Part shown: piece by piece, positions 44,263 through 56,275 of the stretch
How positions within the stretch are numbered: the stretch's first letter is position 1
Layout: each line of letters starts with the position of its first letter
Source: Coptis chinensis
Taxonomy: Eukaryota > Streptophyta > Magnoliopsida > Ranunculales > Ranunculaceae
Length of the DNA: 64,000 bases
Assembly (NCBI GenBank): GCA_015680905.1
Contig: CM027378.1
Coordinates: 54,089,501-54,153,500 of the forward strand
Direction: 5' to 3'
Translations under genes and position numbers: made by a program
The notes under the pieces: generated by a model
Databases searched by the model: none
What the model was told of the DNA's origin: nothing
The model's input: only the letters and a program-made list of their open reading frames with translations

Positions 44263-46070
44263 TATGCCCTGTCGTCCAAATCATCGTCCGGTAAGAACAC
44301 AACAGTAGACAAGGTTTAACAACTGACTCACAAGAATACAAGACGAGATTGAAACAGTGGACGCACGCAATGATGGAGGTGTTTTGGACACCAATAATCC
44401 CGAAGCTATCCCACCCATGCAAGCACAACAGAGGAAGAAGCTGAGTGATTTCTATTCACCAATCATTGGAGACCCACCCAGCAGTATTGTTTTTCCAGAG
44501 ACAGAAGCTAACCAGTTTGAACTTAGAGTATCAATAATCTCTATGCTTCCAAAGTTCAATGGTTCAGACAATGTTTAGCCTTATGTTCACATGAACAAAT
44601 TTCTATCAGTCTTCAGAACTTTCAAGAACTAGAATAACAGGGATGAGAGTATCAAGTTAATTCTTTTTCCACTCTCACTCGAAGGTAAATCATCCGAATG
44701 GTTAACTGCACAGCCGATCAATTCAATTAACAACTGGGAGAAGTTGAGAACAAAGTTTATGAACAAGTTCTACCCACCCTAGAAGACAGATGCCATGCAG
44801 CAAGCCATCAACAATTTCAAAGGGAAGGTGACTGAAGAATATCATCAAAGTTGGGAGAAATTCAATAATCTGCTAGTCTCATGTCCACATCATGGTTATG
44901 ATAAGAGCAATTTTGGCTCATTTTTTCTTTTCGAGGACTTTCTACTATGAACAAGCGGATGATGACCAATGCATCAAGGTAAGTTTACATCATTGGATGG
45001 AGAGAAAGCCTACAACTTTCTCGAGAATTTAGCTGAAGACACTCAACAATGGAGTACTAGCAACGAGGACGTAGCTAGAGTGGAGGGGGTGCCGAAGCAA
45101 TTTGGCAACCAAATTCAAGAAGACCCAAATCAAGCGATGCTATAAATTATGGCAAGCCTATCAACAGGACTTGAAACTCTAAACAAGAAGTTTGATCAGT
45201 TCTCCATGAATCCTCCAAAACCAAACAATTTCCAAGCTAAACCTCAGCCAACCAAGCCTTGTTATGCCATTTGTGAGCTATGTTTTGATGAAGGCCACAC
45301 CACTGAAGAGTGTTCGTAGTATCTGGATACTAATGCAGAGGGATGTAGTATCAACTCTTTAGGAAGAAATAACCATTTCAATCAGGGACAGAATTATTGG
45401 AAGCCACAAAATACAAATAAGAGGAATTTTCCTCCAGGATTCCAAAATCACCAAATCAAGATACAAGAATAACCCGATGATCGGTTCAAGACCGCCAAAG
45501 AACCATACAAAATCAAATCATACCAAAACCAACAATACCTAGCCAACACAAATAGAGAGTTAGTACCAGATCTTATGAGTAGATATATTGCCCCTACGCC
45601 TCAGTCGAGCAAAGCTATTATCCCACATCTGGAAGAAGCTATCACCACCATTGTCAATGAGCTAAAACAGACAAATCAAAGAACCCAGAAGTTGGAGAAT
45701 AACATTAGTGTCATTCAAGGCCAGATAGGGCAAATCGCTGCCGCCTTGACGAAAATATCAAAAGGAGCATTACCAAGCCAGCCGGAGCCAAATCCGAAAG
45801 GAAGAGGTGTCTTGCAGGTGGATAACCTGGAGATTACTCATGACCAAGTTAATTCTATCACCACTCTGAGGTCAGGCAAGAAAGTTGATAACAAGATTGT
45901 CTATGAACCAGGAAAAGATCCTGCGAAACCTAAGGTAACTTATGTCCTTACCATCCCACCCAGTTCTAACATTCCAGATATATCTAGTGTTGTGGCACCT
46001 GCTAAAGAAACTGTTGCAAAAGAAGTTGAAAGAACTACTGTGGAAGTAAGTAAGAAGAAGCCATCATGAG
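44263..46070 (+). pseudogene. Athila A gag region, broken
   Basis: Readable segments include FELRVSIISMLPKFNG, SEWLTAQPINSINNWEKL with MNKFYPP, and EEYHQSWEKFNNLLVSCPHH, the retrotransposon gag pattern of this lineage. A Cys/His-rich stretch (CYAICELCFDEGHTTEEC) occurs near 45265. A Pro/Lys/Glu-rich linker leads to the protease. The region has several breaks. Confidence 0.8.
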
Positions 46071-47820
46071 TGACTCCACCTGTCACTCTACTATCTGTTA
46101 CCAAGCCAACCGAAGCTGAAAGAAGAGAACCGATATTGAAGAATCCACCAGCACCGTTTCCTTCAAAACTAGTTAATACCAGAAAAGATGACCAGTACAA
46201 GGAGATTTGCGATGTATTTCAGAATTTACAGATTAATATCCCATTTCTAACCGCCATCAAGCAAGTTCCCTCGTATGCCAAGTTCCTGAAAGATCTAGTG
46301 AAGAAGAAAACCAACATTCCAAAAGAAGCTTTTATCGCTCAAAGATGTTCATCGTACCTACAAAATCTATCGGTTGTGAAACTGAAAGATCTTGGAAGTC
46401 CAACTGTTACATGCAAAATCGGAGATTCTTTGGAGGAGCAAGCTTTATTAGATTTGGGTGCCAATGTGAATCTTCTACCATATTTCGTCTACGAGAAGTT
46501 AGGCTTGAAGGATCTTAAACCGATTGATGTTACTTTACAGTTTGCAGATAGATTAGTAAAGATACCTAAAGGAATCATTAAAGACGTCATAGTCAAGATC
46601 GAAGATTTCTATTATCCGATTGATTTCATAGTACTCGACACAGCACCTACATCTGGTAGGCCAATCATTCTAGGCAGACCATTCTTGGCCACTTCAAATG
46701 CACTCATCAACTGTCGAAACGGTAATATGACATTATCCTTTGGTAATATGAGAGTCAAAACCAATATTTTCCATACGTTACAACAACCACAGGAGGTGTG
46801 TGTTGTGAACGAGGTATGCATGATTGAAGCGTTAGCACAGGATTATCTGACTCATTTATATCCTGCTGACGAGTTGTTGAAAGCTCAGATAGACTCACAG
46901 ACTATGATGAACTTAGTGTCGAGGAAATCAATGCAATTTTGGATTCATCACCTGTCATGGATGACAGCAAGTTTAAAGAAAAGTTTGATTCGCCTATGCC
47001 TGATGGACCATCTAAAGAGCTTAAAAAGAAGCCGCCTAAGCTAGAATTGAAACCTTTTCCATGTACACTCAAGTATGTTTTCTTCGGAGATTTGGGAACC
47101 TACCCAATAGTCATTGCATCAGATTTGACTGAGGAGCAGGAATCTAGGTTAGTAGCACTTTTAAAGGAATACAAGTCAGCTATAGGTTGGACAATTGATG
47201 ATATCAAGGGGATCAGCCTTATGATAGTTCAACATAGAATTCATTTAGAAGAGGATTCCAAGACTTCTAAGCAACCACAGAGAAGGCTTAATCCGAAGAT
47301 GAAGGAAGTAGTTAAAGAAGAGGTCGTCAAACTCCTTGACGCCGGCATTATCTACCCTATTTCTGATAGTCAATGGGTTAGTCCAGTTCAAGTTGTGCCG
47401 AAGGTCCGGAACCACAGTGATCGAGCATGAGAACAATGAGTTGATTCCAACCAGGATTCAGACTAGATGGAGAGTTTACATCGATTACAAGAAGTTGAAT
47501 AGCGCATCGAGGAAAGACCATTTTCCATTGCCATTCATCGATCAGATGTTAGAAAGATTAGTTAGACAAGCTTACTATTGCTTTCTTGATGGTTACTCAG
47601 GATATTTTCAGATAAATATTCACCTAGAGGACCAAGAGAAGACCACATTCACATGTCCTTTTGAGGATTGTCTGCACCATCTCTCATTAGTCCTTAAACG
47701 TTGTTGCGATACCAACTTAGTTTTGAACTGGAAAAAGTGTCACTTCATGGTAAAGGAAGGGATAGTGCTAGGTCACCAAGTTTCAAAGGAAGGAATTCTA
47801 GTAGATCGAGCAAAAATGTC
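46070..47820 (+). pseudogene. Athila A protease and partial reverse transcriptase, broken
   Basis: The aspartic protease segment shows LLDLGANVNLLPYFVYEKLG and IILGRPFLATSNALI (about 46445-46700). The reverse transcriptase start has DAGIIYPISDSQWVSPVQVV, WRVYIDYKKLNSASRKDHF and CFLDGYSGYFQINI, followed by a shortened later part with KCHFMVKEGIVLGHQVS. The order agrees with Athila pol. It is broken, with several breaks. Confidence 0.85.
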
Positions 47821-48145
47821 TACAGGAAGTAAGAATGTTGTTGAGAGATCAGTTTTGAGATGGAAATCTAAGTATTCCCCACCTGTTAGTTTATGGGATT
47901 TACTCCCTGTTGACTTTCAAAGGAAGATTATTTTTATGGCTCGTGTAGGGTTCGGTAAAAGTCTATTTGCGCATAAGAGGAGATTACGTAAGCTAGGTTG
48001 GTGTAAGAATTGCCATTCTGAAACTTGTCTTGGATTACAACCATTAAGAGAAAATTATTGGTACAAGGTATACTTTTGTCAATCACATGCTGAGAGAGAT
48101 CAGAAGAATTCCTACAAAGTGGAACCTAGTGGGTGGGAATACTAG
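47818..48145 (+). other. unrecognised Cys-rich tail region after Athila A pol
   Basis: An open stretch of about 109 residues (starting MSTGSKNVVERSVL) stands where RNase H and integrase would be expected. It contains CKNCHSETC and a later CQSH, a spacing that could bind zinc, and basic runs (KRRLRKLG). I do not recognise it. It may be a lineage-specific piece of the element or sequence picked up from elsewhere. Confidence 0.35.
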
Positions 48146-48275
48146 TCTTAAGGATCTGACTATAAAGGACTCAAAAGTCTTGAGGATCTGACTATAAAGG
48201 ACTTAAAAGTCTTGAGAATCTGACTTTAAAAGACTTACATTACGTCTTGGGGATCTGACGTAAAAAGACCTAAAA
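48143..48275 (+). repeat. short tandem repeat GTCTTGAGGATCTGAC type
   Basis: Four degenerate copies of an approximately 33-base unit (GTCTTGAGGATCTGACTATA, then AAGGACT) follow the tail region of element A. Similar single units occur in element B at about 52263 and 52614. Confidence 0.75.
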
Positions 48276-49395
48276 ATTTGTTTCTTAAACTCATTCTTGA
48301 TATTCGGCATTAATGGTAATATCCTACCTTTTTCTCATCCATTTAATTTACTTCTTTATACATTGAGGTCAATGCATGCATAAGTAGGGGGATGGTGTAC
48401 TTGAGAAATGAATTTCAAAAATTAGTTTTCAAAAACAAAAATATTTTTGTTTCTATATCAGTAGCATGAGAAAAATAAATTTTAATGATGAGTCTGGGAT
48501 ATATATTCTATACTGCTTAGTGTTGAGTTTGATAGATAGTTGATATTATTGATTTTATTACCGCTTAGACTATTTATTATGCTCGGACATAGTTCTTGTT
48601 GATAGAATTCTTTATCAAGGCACCACCATAATACTTGGTCAGTTTTGTGCACTTTTGCTAGAAGAGAGATTTAAACCCCTAGTAAACTGGAAGTAGAATT
48701 TTTAGACTTAGCCCGTGAGATTTGAGCTTTATACCCATTCTTTGGAGAGTTCTTACGAAAAATCTGAGTCTTAGTGACTCAACATCTTTCAGTTCTTTAT
48801 GTCGTTGTAATATAGTCTCATTATTTGTTGATTTGGTTAATCACAAAGTGACATCAATTGGGGAGATAGCCATTAGGTCTTGTAGTCTATTCGAAACAGA
48901 GTATCATAATGATAAGTCAAGTAGTGAACCTATTCAGCCTTTATCCCACCTAGTAGGACCATCATGTTAAACCCTTTTGAGCCTCACAATAAGCCATTTT
49001 CTTTCATAAAACCCTTTACCCTAACTCCAGACAAGGAGTATAGCCAAAATCTTTATCAGCCATACCCATATGTTTTTGAGAATACGAGGGGCATAAAGAG
49101 GAAGAAATAGCACAAAAGGAAGATTACAAGGAAATACCAGAGAGATACAATGAAGACCATCATTCTATTTTAAGTGAAAGAAGCTAGTGGAAAACAAGCA
49201 TATCTAGTACTAATCAAGGATATACCACTGAGCTAAAAAAAAAAAAAAAAAAAGTTGAAGAGAATGGATGGAAAAGCTAAGATAAAGGAAGAATTTTCTC
49301 TGTAATATAGAATTTGAAGAAATCTTCCAAAGAAAGAAGCAAAACCCTTAGTGTTTTCAGAAACAACCTTAGAATCCTTTACCTTAGCCGATAAG
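48276..49395. other. post-pol spacer of Athila-type element A
   Basis: Non-coding by eye, with an A-run at 49236-49254. Phrases such as TTGAGCCTCACAATAAGCC and ATAAAACCCTTTACCC resemble a stretch in element B near 57047-57090, so it is probably the conserved spacer before the 3' LTR. The sequence changes to element B gag near 49396. Confidence 0.5.
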
Positions 49396-50640
49396 GCGGG
49401 CGTCTTGGTTAACTGCCCAAGCGCCTAATTTTGTGGACTCGTGGACTAAACTTGTTCAGCTGTTTATGGAACATTTTTACCCACCCCTAAAGACGGATGA
49501 GATGCATTCCAAGATTTATTTCTTTTGACAAAATCCTCATGAATCATTTTCAGAGGCTTGGAATCATTTCACTGATCTCCTTATAGAGTGTCCACATCAT
49601 AACTTAGCGAAAGACACGTTAGTTTGTGCCTTTTTCAAAGGACTTCTACACCACCATAAAGAAGTCCTTGATATAATGAATGGGGGTAGTTTCTTAAGTA
49701 AAGGAGCCTCTGAGGCTTATAAATTTATAGAGGATCAAACTAAGCGAAATAACAACTGGGGGGGTAGTGATGATATTCACCGATCCGCTAGTTCTTCTAA
49801 TACAGTTAAGGCCGCCAGTATGTTTGAAATTAAACACGATCCCGAGCTTAAAACTCTAATCGAATCACTCACTAAAAAGGTAGAGGCTATTTCTGTTCAA
49901 CAAAAGCCTATCCCCGTCATGAATGTAAATTCAAATCCATGTAGTTTACATTTGGAGCCCCGAAAGCATCCCGATTTCCAGCGCCCTATAGCCTATGAAC
50001 GGGCTTGTTCCATTATGATGAACCTAAGCGCCCTTGGAGACAAAATCCCAACTTCGGTTGGAGAAATAACCAAACACGCCACACCTCCGTGGTACAATAA
50101 TCAATATGTTAGGCCAACGCACGCAGTTTATCCAAGCTCCACCATGACAAGGGCGTGGTCGGGGTAATTTTAATAATTACAACAACCAAGTGCAACCTCG
50201 ACAAGGTCAAGTACAAGGTCAAGGTAGTTATAATAATTATAACGCTAATAGAGGTATCGTTCCGGTAAATAATAACTATCAAAATCCGCCCATAAATAAT
50301 TCACGCGAGATAGTTCCAGTCACACCACCCGTGACTACTACACCCACACAACCGGATCGTCTTGACACCTTCATACAAGTGAGCCAAAAACTTTTCCAAA
50401 CCATGGCTCAATCTAACCAACAGCTTCTACAATCCGTTAATAATTTAAGCCAACAGTTGGCCCAAGATAAAGCCCAACCCAAAGGTGTGTTTCTAGGTCA
50501 CGCAATACCTAATCCTAAAACAACAAACACAGCCTTTGAGGTAACCGATAATACTAGTAATGAATATGAAAATGTAGGTGAGCTAAAGGCCATCCCACTC
50601 TTCGTTCTGGCAGAGTGGTTGATAACAAAGTAACTATGCC
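49396..50640 (+). pseudogene. element B gag region, broken
   Basis: Readable parts are SWLTAQAPNFVDSWTKL with FMEHFYPPLKTDEMHSK, then FTDLLIECPHHNLAKDTL and EVLDIMNGGSFLSKGASEA, an Athila-type gag. A Gln/Asn-rich segment (50190-50480) follows. The region is broken. Confidence 0.8.
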
Positions 50641-50779
50641 TATAGTGTCCCCACCAATTAGCCCCCTACACTCTTTATTTTACTAGATACCGAAATAGAA
50701 ACTGAAGAGCCTACCACTATAGAGGTACCGATTTACAACACAACCTAAGAAACAGAAAGCCAAGGTTAAACATCCAGGT

Positions 50780-52258
50780 GATACCATTGCTAAATATAGA
50801 CAGAAGCCACCGTTTCCACAAAAATTAGCCATGTTAACTAGGGATACTAATTATGAGGAGATTAGGGACGTTTTCAAGAATCTAACTATAAACCTTCCCT
50901 TCCTCGAAGCTATTAAAAAGCTACCACACCATGCTAAGTTTTTTAAGGAGTTGTGTACTACTAGGCGTAAGACCAATATACCAAAAGACGCCTTTTTAAC
51001 ATAACAATTCCCAACTCTATCTGAACATAATGGAATTGTTAAGTACAAGGACCCTGGTCGTCTTACTGAACAATGCACCTTAGGAGATTCCTATACGACG
51101 ACCGCGTTATTAGACCTGGGGGCTAGTGTTAACTTACTCCCGTTTTATTTATATAGACAAATAGGTCTAGACGAGATGCAACCCACTAAAATGACGTTGC
51201 AATTAGCTTATCGGTCTATTAAGTATCCTAAGGGTGTGGTCGAAAATGTGCTGGTAAAAATTCAGGATTTCTACTATCCGGCTGATTTTGTCATCCTCGA
51301 TAAAGAAGTCGCTAACGACTCTGTCCCGATCATCTTAGAAGCGTCCTTTCACGGCAACCGCCAATGCGCGCTCATTAATTGCGATGGTTCGATGTCCATG
51401 TCTTTTGGCCATCTTGCTATTGAAGTAAATGTTTTTAAAACAAAGACACATTTACCCGATTCGTCTATGGATGGAGAGGTTAGCATGATCGAGAGCTTTG
51501 CTCGAGATTATTTCAACAACACGTTCCCTGATAATCATATGCCCAAATTTCTTTCCTTTGGAAGTTCAGACTCCAACATTTTCATCCCTACACTAGTCGA
51601 TACACATATTACGAATGAGGACGAGATAGATGACTTTCTCAAAGATATAGAGGACTATCATAGTAATGTGGATATGACCAATCTAGATGAGGAATTCGAT
51701 GAGTTTCTTAGAGCAGGTGATGATTCACCCTATCAAGAACTACTTTTCACAACATCCACCTCGACTCCCCTCCTTCCACCCTTTCAAAGGAATCTCGAGT
51801 TTGCACTCGATACTTTTGTTTCTCCTGTGCTTCATAATTTTTTAAATCCACCTAGTAAACAAATACTTCAGAAGGACAAACCATTTGACACCTTCATTTT
51901 CAGACTTGAGACAGTCCCTACTTACACCATGAATGAGTTTCGTGCTAAACCCACATCCTCATTGTCTACATGGTTTCCCTCTACAACTTATCCATATCCA
52001 CCATATTCTCCACAACCATTCACTTTTCCACACTTATTCACTAGGACACCCTCTCATTCAAAAATGAAAAAGAAAGTGAATGCTAGGTTACGTTATAGGT
52101 CTATCCGACTTCGCTGTCATTTCACTAGGTTGCATCATAGAAAATCTTGGTGCTTGATTGTGTTTGGATATGTTTTCTGTGATATTTATTTATGGAATGA
52201 TCCACAACTATTTCGGTTGTTGATATATGATAAACTGCATGTTCATACATATGTTTAG
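50780..52258 (+). pseudogene. element B protease and Pro-rich tail
   Basis: The protease reads LLDLGASVNLLPFYLYRQIG (about 51110-51170), then PADFVILDKEVANDSVPI and the CALINCDGSMSMSFG strand. Acidic sequence (DEIDDFLKDIEDYHS) and a Pro/Ser/Thr-rich tail follow, ending in a basic segment (KMKKKVNARLRYRSIRLRC). This last part is unlike pol and unlike the tail of element A. The long open stretch 51176-52258 is well kept, but the region as a whole is broken. Confidence 0.75.
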
Positions 52259-52515
52259 ATAAAGTCTCGAGTATCTGACTATAAACGACTCAATTTTTGT
52301 GTTTGGTGCATTTCCTTTTATTTTCATATATTGGTGAGTACACTATTAAGGTAACCGGGCCCTCCCTATGGAGTGTGTGGCTGTAAGTACCGGATCCTAA
52401 GTCCACGTTTAACATAATTCATGTTTTCCACTCTTGCATGTTTTCTCGGATTTTTTAGTCATGTTTCTCTATGGGGTGAATTATGTCTTTTTGCTTATTG
52501 TTTTTCCTTATAAAA

Positions 52516-52516
<1 letters not shown>

Positions 52517-52590
<74 letters not shown>
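52517..52590. repeat. (TA)37 microsatellite
   Basis: 74 bases of uninterrupted TA dinucleotides lie between the pol-like and accessory regions of element B. Confidence 0.97.
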
Positions 52591-52593
<3 letters not shown>

Positions 52594-53379
52594 AATAAAC
52601 ATAGTAATCTAGGAAGTCTCGTGAATCGACTTTAAAAGACCAGCTTAAAAAAAAACAAATTTTCTAAACTCTGTTGTAAAAATTTGTTTGGGGGTGGGGT
52701 GTTCGTGTTCCGATCCTAGAATGTTTTATGTCCCATTAGAGTTGTTTAGGCCGTTTAATTGTAATTCGATTAGGGTTGACATATTCTATGAATTTATAGT
52801 TCATTCGTTCGCATAACGTATGTCATGCACGCACTTTGAGGCGTTTTCTACTATCTTATATGTCATCCACAGTCGGAATAGAGTGTTTTATGGATTATTG
52901 GATTGGAAATTATCTCCTGATCATTTCCATATCTCATTCGCAAAAATTGGACCGGTAACGAAGCGGCAATATTAGTTTGAAGTTGCGTGAAAAATAGAAA
53001 AATTCGAAAAATTCGAATTGGGCTTGGGCCCAACCCGCGCGCACCGGCAGCGCACCTGCGCTCCTTACCTTCGCACCAACAGTCGCGTTCTTCACTTCCA
53101 AACCGCCATTATCGACCACCAAAGCTTCAAAACCTAAAAAAAAATAAAAAAAATAAAAAGAAACCTAATTAAACCCACGCCCACATTCAAATCAAGTTCA
53201 AATCTTCTCTAAAACCAAACCACCACCAAATCCACCAACTTACATCACCAAAAACCATCGAAAATTACAAAAATTCAAGCTGTCGCGCCACCACCACTCT
53301 TTGTTTCATTCGGTTGACTTAAATTCCAACCCCACATCCCATTTAAACCCCCACTACATTCCAAACACTCCAATGGCTC

Positions 53380-56275
53380 AACAATGTCGAATTTTGCCGG
53401 AGCAAGCATTTACTGGCGACCACCGGCCATTTTCTGGTGTGAAATGATTAGTAGAGACTGGAATAGCTTTGTGGTACTTTCGACCCGAAGCCTTTTACCA
53501 CGAAGACTTAGTCCGGCGGTTCTACAACACGAGAGAGTTGGAGGGGTAGAATTTTGTTATGGTGGCGAAGAGGATGAAGGAAGCTTCTTTGGGTTGTTGG
53601 TCGAGATTCTAGGCATTCGCCTAGAATCCATCCGATGCCACTGCGTTACGTTGAGTCTCAATATAATGGGGTAGAGCCGTTGATGAATGTGACGAGTTAT
53701 CGAAGGAACTACAATCCGAGCTTCGCATTGTGTTCGTTCGGGCATCCCTTAGAACCAACCCGGTGGCCGCAGCTCGATGGATTGGTCGGAACGCCCTAGG
53801 AAAGGAGAAGGTCGGCGACATCGGTCCGAACTGCCTCCACATTTTATGGATACTCCGGGGAGTAGAAGTCACGAAGTTACGTATCTTGGAGTTTATGCTT
53901 ATCATGATTAGGGGAGTAGGAAGTCTATAGCACCTCTCCCCGTGTTGATAACCAAGATCATCTTTGAAGTTGAGAGCGACTCAAGGCGTCGATAGGATTT
54001 ACCTCACCCTGCACCGAAATCCTCGTATCTATAAGGATTGTGTCCAACGAGTTTGGAGGTTGCCTGAGGATAGGGAAGAGGATGAGGAGGATGGTGGAAA
54101 TGAGAATGCCTCGGAGGATGAGGAGGACTTGACTTGTTTTGATGTTGATGCCTTGGAGAGGTGTTGGTCAGATGCAGAACGCATGGCTGTGATTCATCAT
54201 GGCATGCGTTCACTCAACACTATCTGCGAAGACCTCCGGACTCGACAGGCTACTATCCACCATAACTTCGAGATCCGTACCCAGCGAGAGGATGAGCGGT
54301 GGGAACAGATAAGGACTGAGCTAGAAGCTCAGCGCCATTCGTTTCGGGCCGACATGCTTGCACGCTTCCCACCTCTCGGGGATTCTCCTTCCGAGGACAC
54401 ACCATCGAGGCACGCGCCGCCGTCGCCGAAAGATTAATGGTCTTTGGCCCATCGGGGAGCTTCGAGGGAGCCATCTCTTGGCGTGTGCCCTCCGCTACCC
54501 GATTACCAACGTGGTTAGGGATAGTATAGTTTGATGTTTTTTATTTGTAGTTTTATTATTGTTAGTTATTTTAATGTAAGTTTTAATTCCGTAATTTGAT
54601 TTTTGTAGTGAAATGTACTTGAATGAAAATTTTAATATAATGCGGTTATTTTCATTTAATGCGTGGTTGTTTTAATATTGATCCCACCTTCCCAAATTGT
54701 TTTAGGGGTGGTGTTATCTATTCCAAAGATGATTTTTATATGACCCTCGTTTTAGAAGTTATTATGAGTCGAGGTGAAAATATGGCCGATTAGGCATATT
54801 TATGAATAAATATCATGGTAGGATGAAATCTCGATAAAATAGGTAGATTCTATCCTAAATTCAACCTAAAAGATACTAGGTTTGTTTTAGAATCAAGAAA
54901 ATGAGTTGTTTCCGTTTTTCGGGTTTGGAAATTTTAGTATTTTTCGAAACCGCCCGTAAAACTTTTGGCAACTTCCTGATCCATTTTAGCAACTTAAAAC
55001 CTATATAAACTTCATTCATTCTACACTCACAACCCACACTACACCTAACTTCCATCACTCACTTTTCACTCCCACGTTTCGTCTCATTTTTCGATCTTCA
55101 GCACCTCGGGCGCTGCCTGCAGGGAGGCGCTTTCAGCGCCCTACACATTTGTTAGAATTTTTTGTACAGGCTTTTCGCTTCAAGTTGAGCGTGACTTCGG
55201 CTCAAACACTGGAATTCAAAATCATCGAGCGCTTTCGCTTCAAGTGGAAGCGACTTTCGCTACCGACTTCCGTGGACCAGAAAAATTCCAGTTTTCTGCG
55301 GGTTGTTCCCGGGTCATTCGCAGCTATTCCAGAGCGTAATTTTGAGATGACATCTCCTACGTTGATACCGGAACAGTCTTTCGAAGATTTGTTCCAAAGC
55401 ACTACTTATGGTGCTTGGTTTCGCGAGGCAATCACATACGTAGGCTGGGAACCGCTTATGGTAAGACCTGATGCACTTTATTCTCCAACACTAGCATCTT
55501 ATTTTTATGATAACTGCATTTTCTTTGAGAGACCAGATGGAGAACAAGTGTTCTCCATCAACATTGATGATGAACCAATGGAAATTACCAGGTTCTTGCT
55601 AGCATTTGTTCTTGGACTTGCTATGCCCGCTGAAATACAAGACCCATGGTGCTATTGGGTAGATAATATGTATGTCTACACTTATGAGTTTTGCATGAGT
55701 CCTATGGGGGGGCATTTTCCGTATCGAGGACCAAAGGGAATATAACGTCGCCTTTGGTAGCCTTTGTCCATGAACATAGGAACTGTTATGTTTTGGATCA
55801 TGCTAAATATTTTAGGGAAATGGCGTTTTCTTACGTGAATAATGCCACTTGCAGCTGCGTCTTCCTTGCTTTAGCCACGGGACGTATGTGCCATGACCTT
55901 CCCGAACCTTGATGTCTAGTTTAGCACGAGCCCATAGCATGAGGCATAAGTATCTTCTTATGCCCGTTCTAATTTCCGTATTATGTTATGTTTCTTTCCT
56001 ATTTTTGTACACGTTTCACGCGGATTGGATTACGGATCATTAATCGCACGACCCACCAATAGTATTATTCGATCTTTCCGTGTAATGACTTGGCAAGGGT
56101 GGAGGATACAACCTCATCAGGTTGCACCCTACACCCCATCGGACCAAGTGGCTTTAATAGGTTAGCAATAATAGATGATAAATGGCGGAAAGCCCGGCAA
56201 ATTATCATGGCATGGCAGACGCTGAAGGAACCTCACTTCTTTATAGAAGAAGATGATGAGGAGGATGATGAATGA
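53380..56275 (+). pseudogene. element B accessory (env-like or ATHILA ORF1-like) region, broken
   Basis: Several open stretches lie between protease and 3' LTR. One (53964-54437) is strongly charged with an acidic run (EDREEDEEDGGNENASEDEE) and a likely coiled coil (TQREDERWEQIRTELEAQRH). Another (55149-55745) contains FEDLFQSTTYGAWFREAI, YFYDNCIFFERPDGEQ and EITRFLLAFVLGLAMPAE, and 56090-56275 ends in an acidic EEDDEEDDE run. Athila-lineage elements are known to have an extra gene here, called env-like or ORF1. I base this label mainly on position. The region is broken. Confidence 0.5.

Larger units (their letters stand above)
42098..49395 (+). mobile_element. Athila-type Ty3/gypsy element A, broken, 3' LTR not in window
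   Basis: The order is 5' LTR, tRNA-Asp-type primer site, gag, protease, part of the reverse transcriptase, a tail of unknown coding, and a long post-pol spacer. The protease and reverse transcriptase have Athila-type sequence. RNase H and integrase were not recognised, and the matching 3' LTR is absent. Sequence of a second Athila-like element (B) starts abruptly near 49396. It is a fossil with many breaks. Confidence 0.82.
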
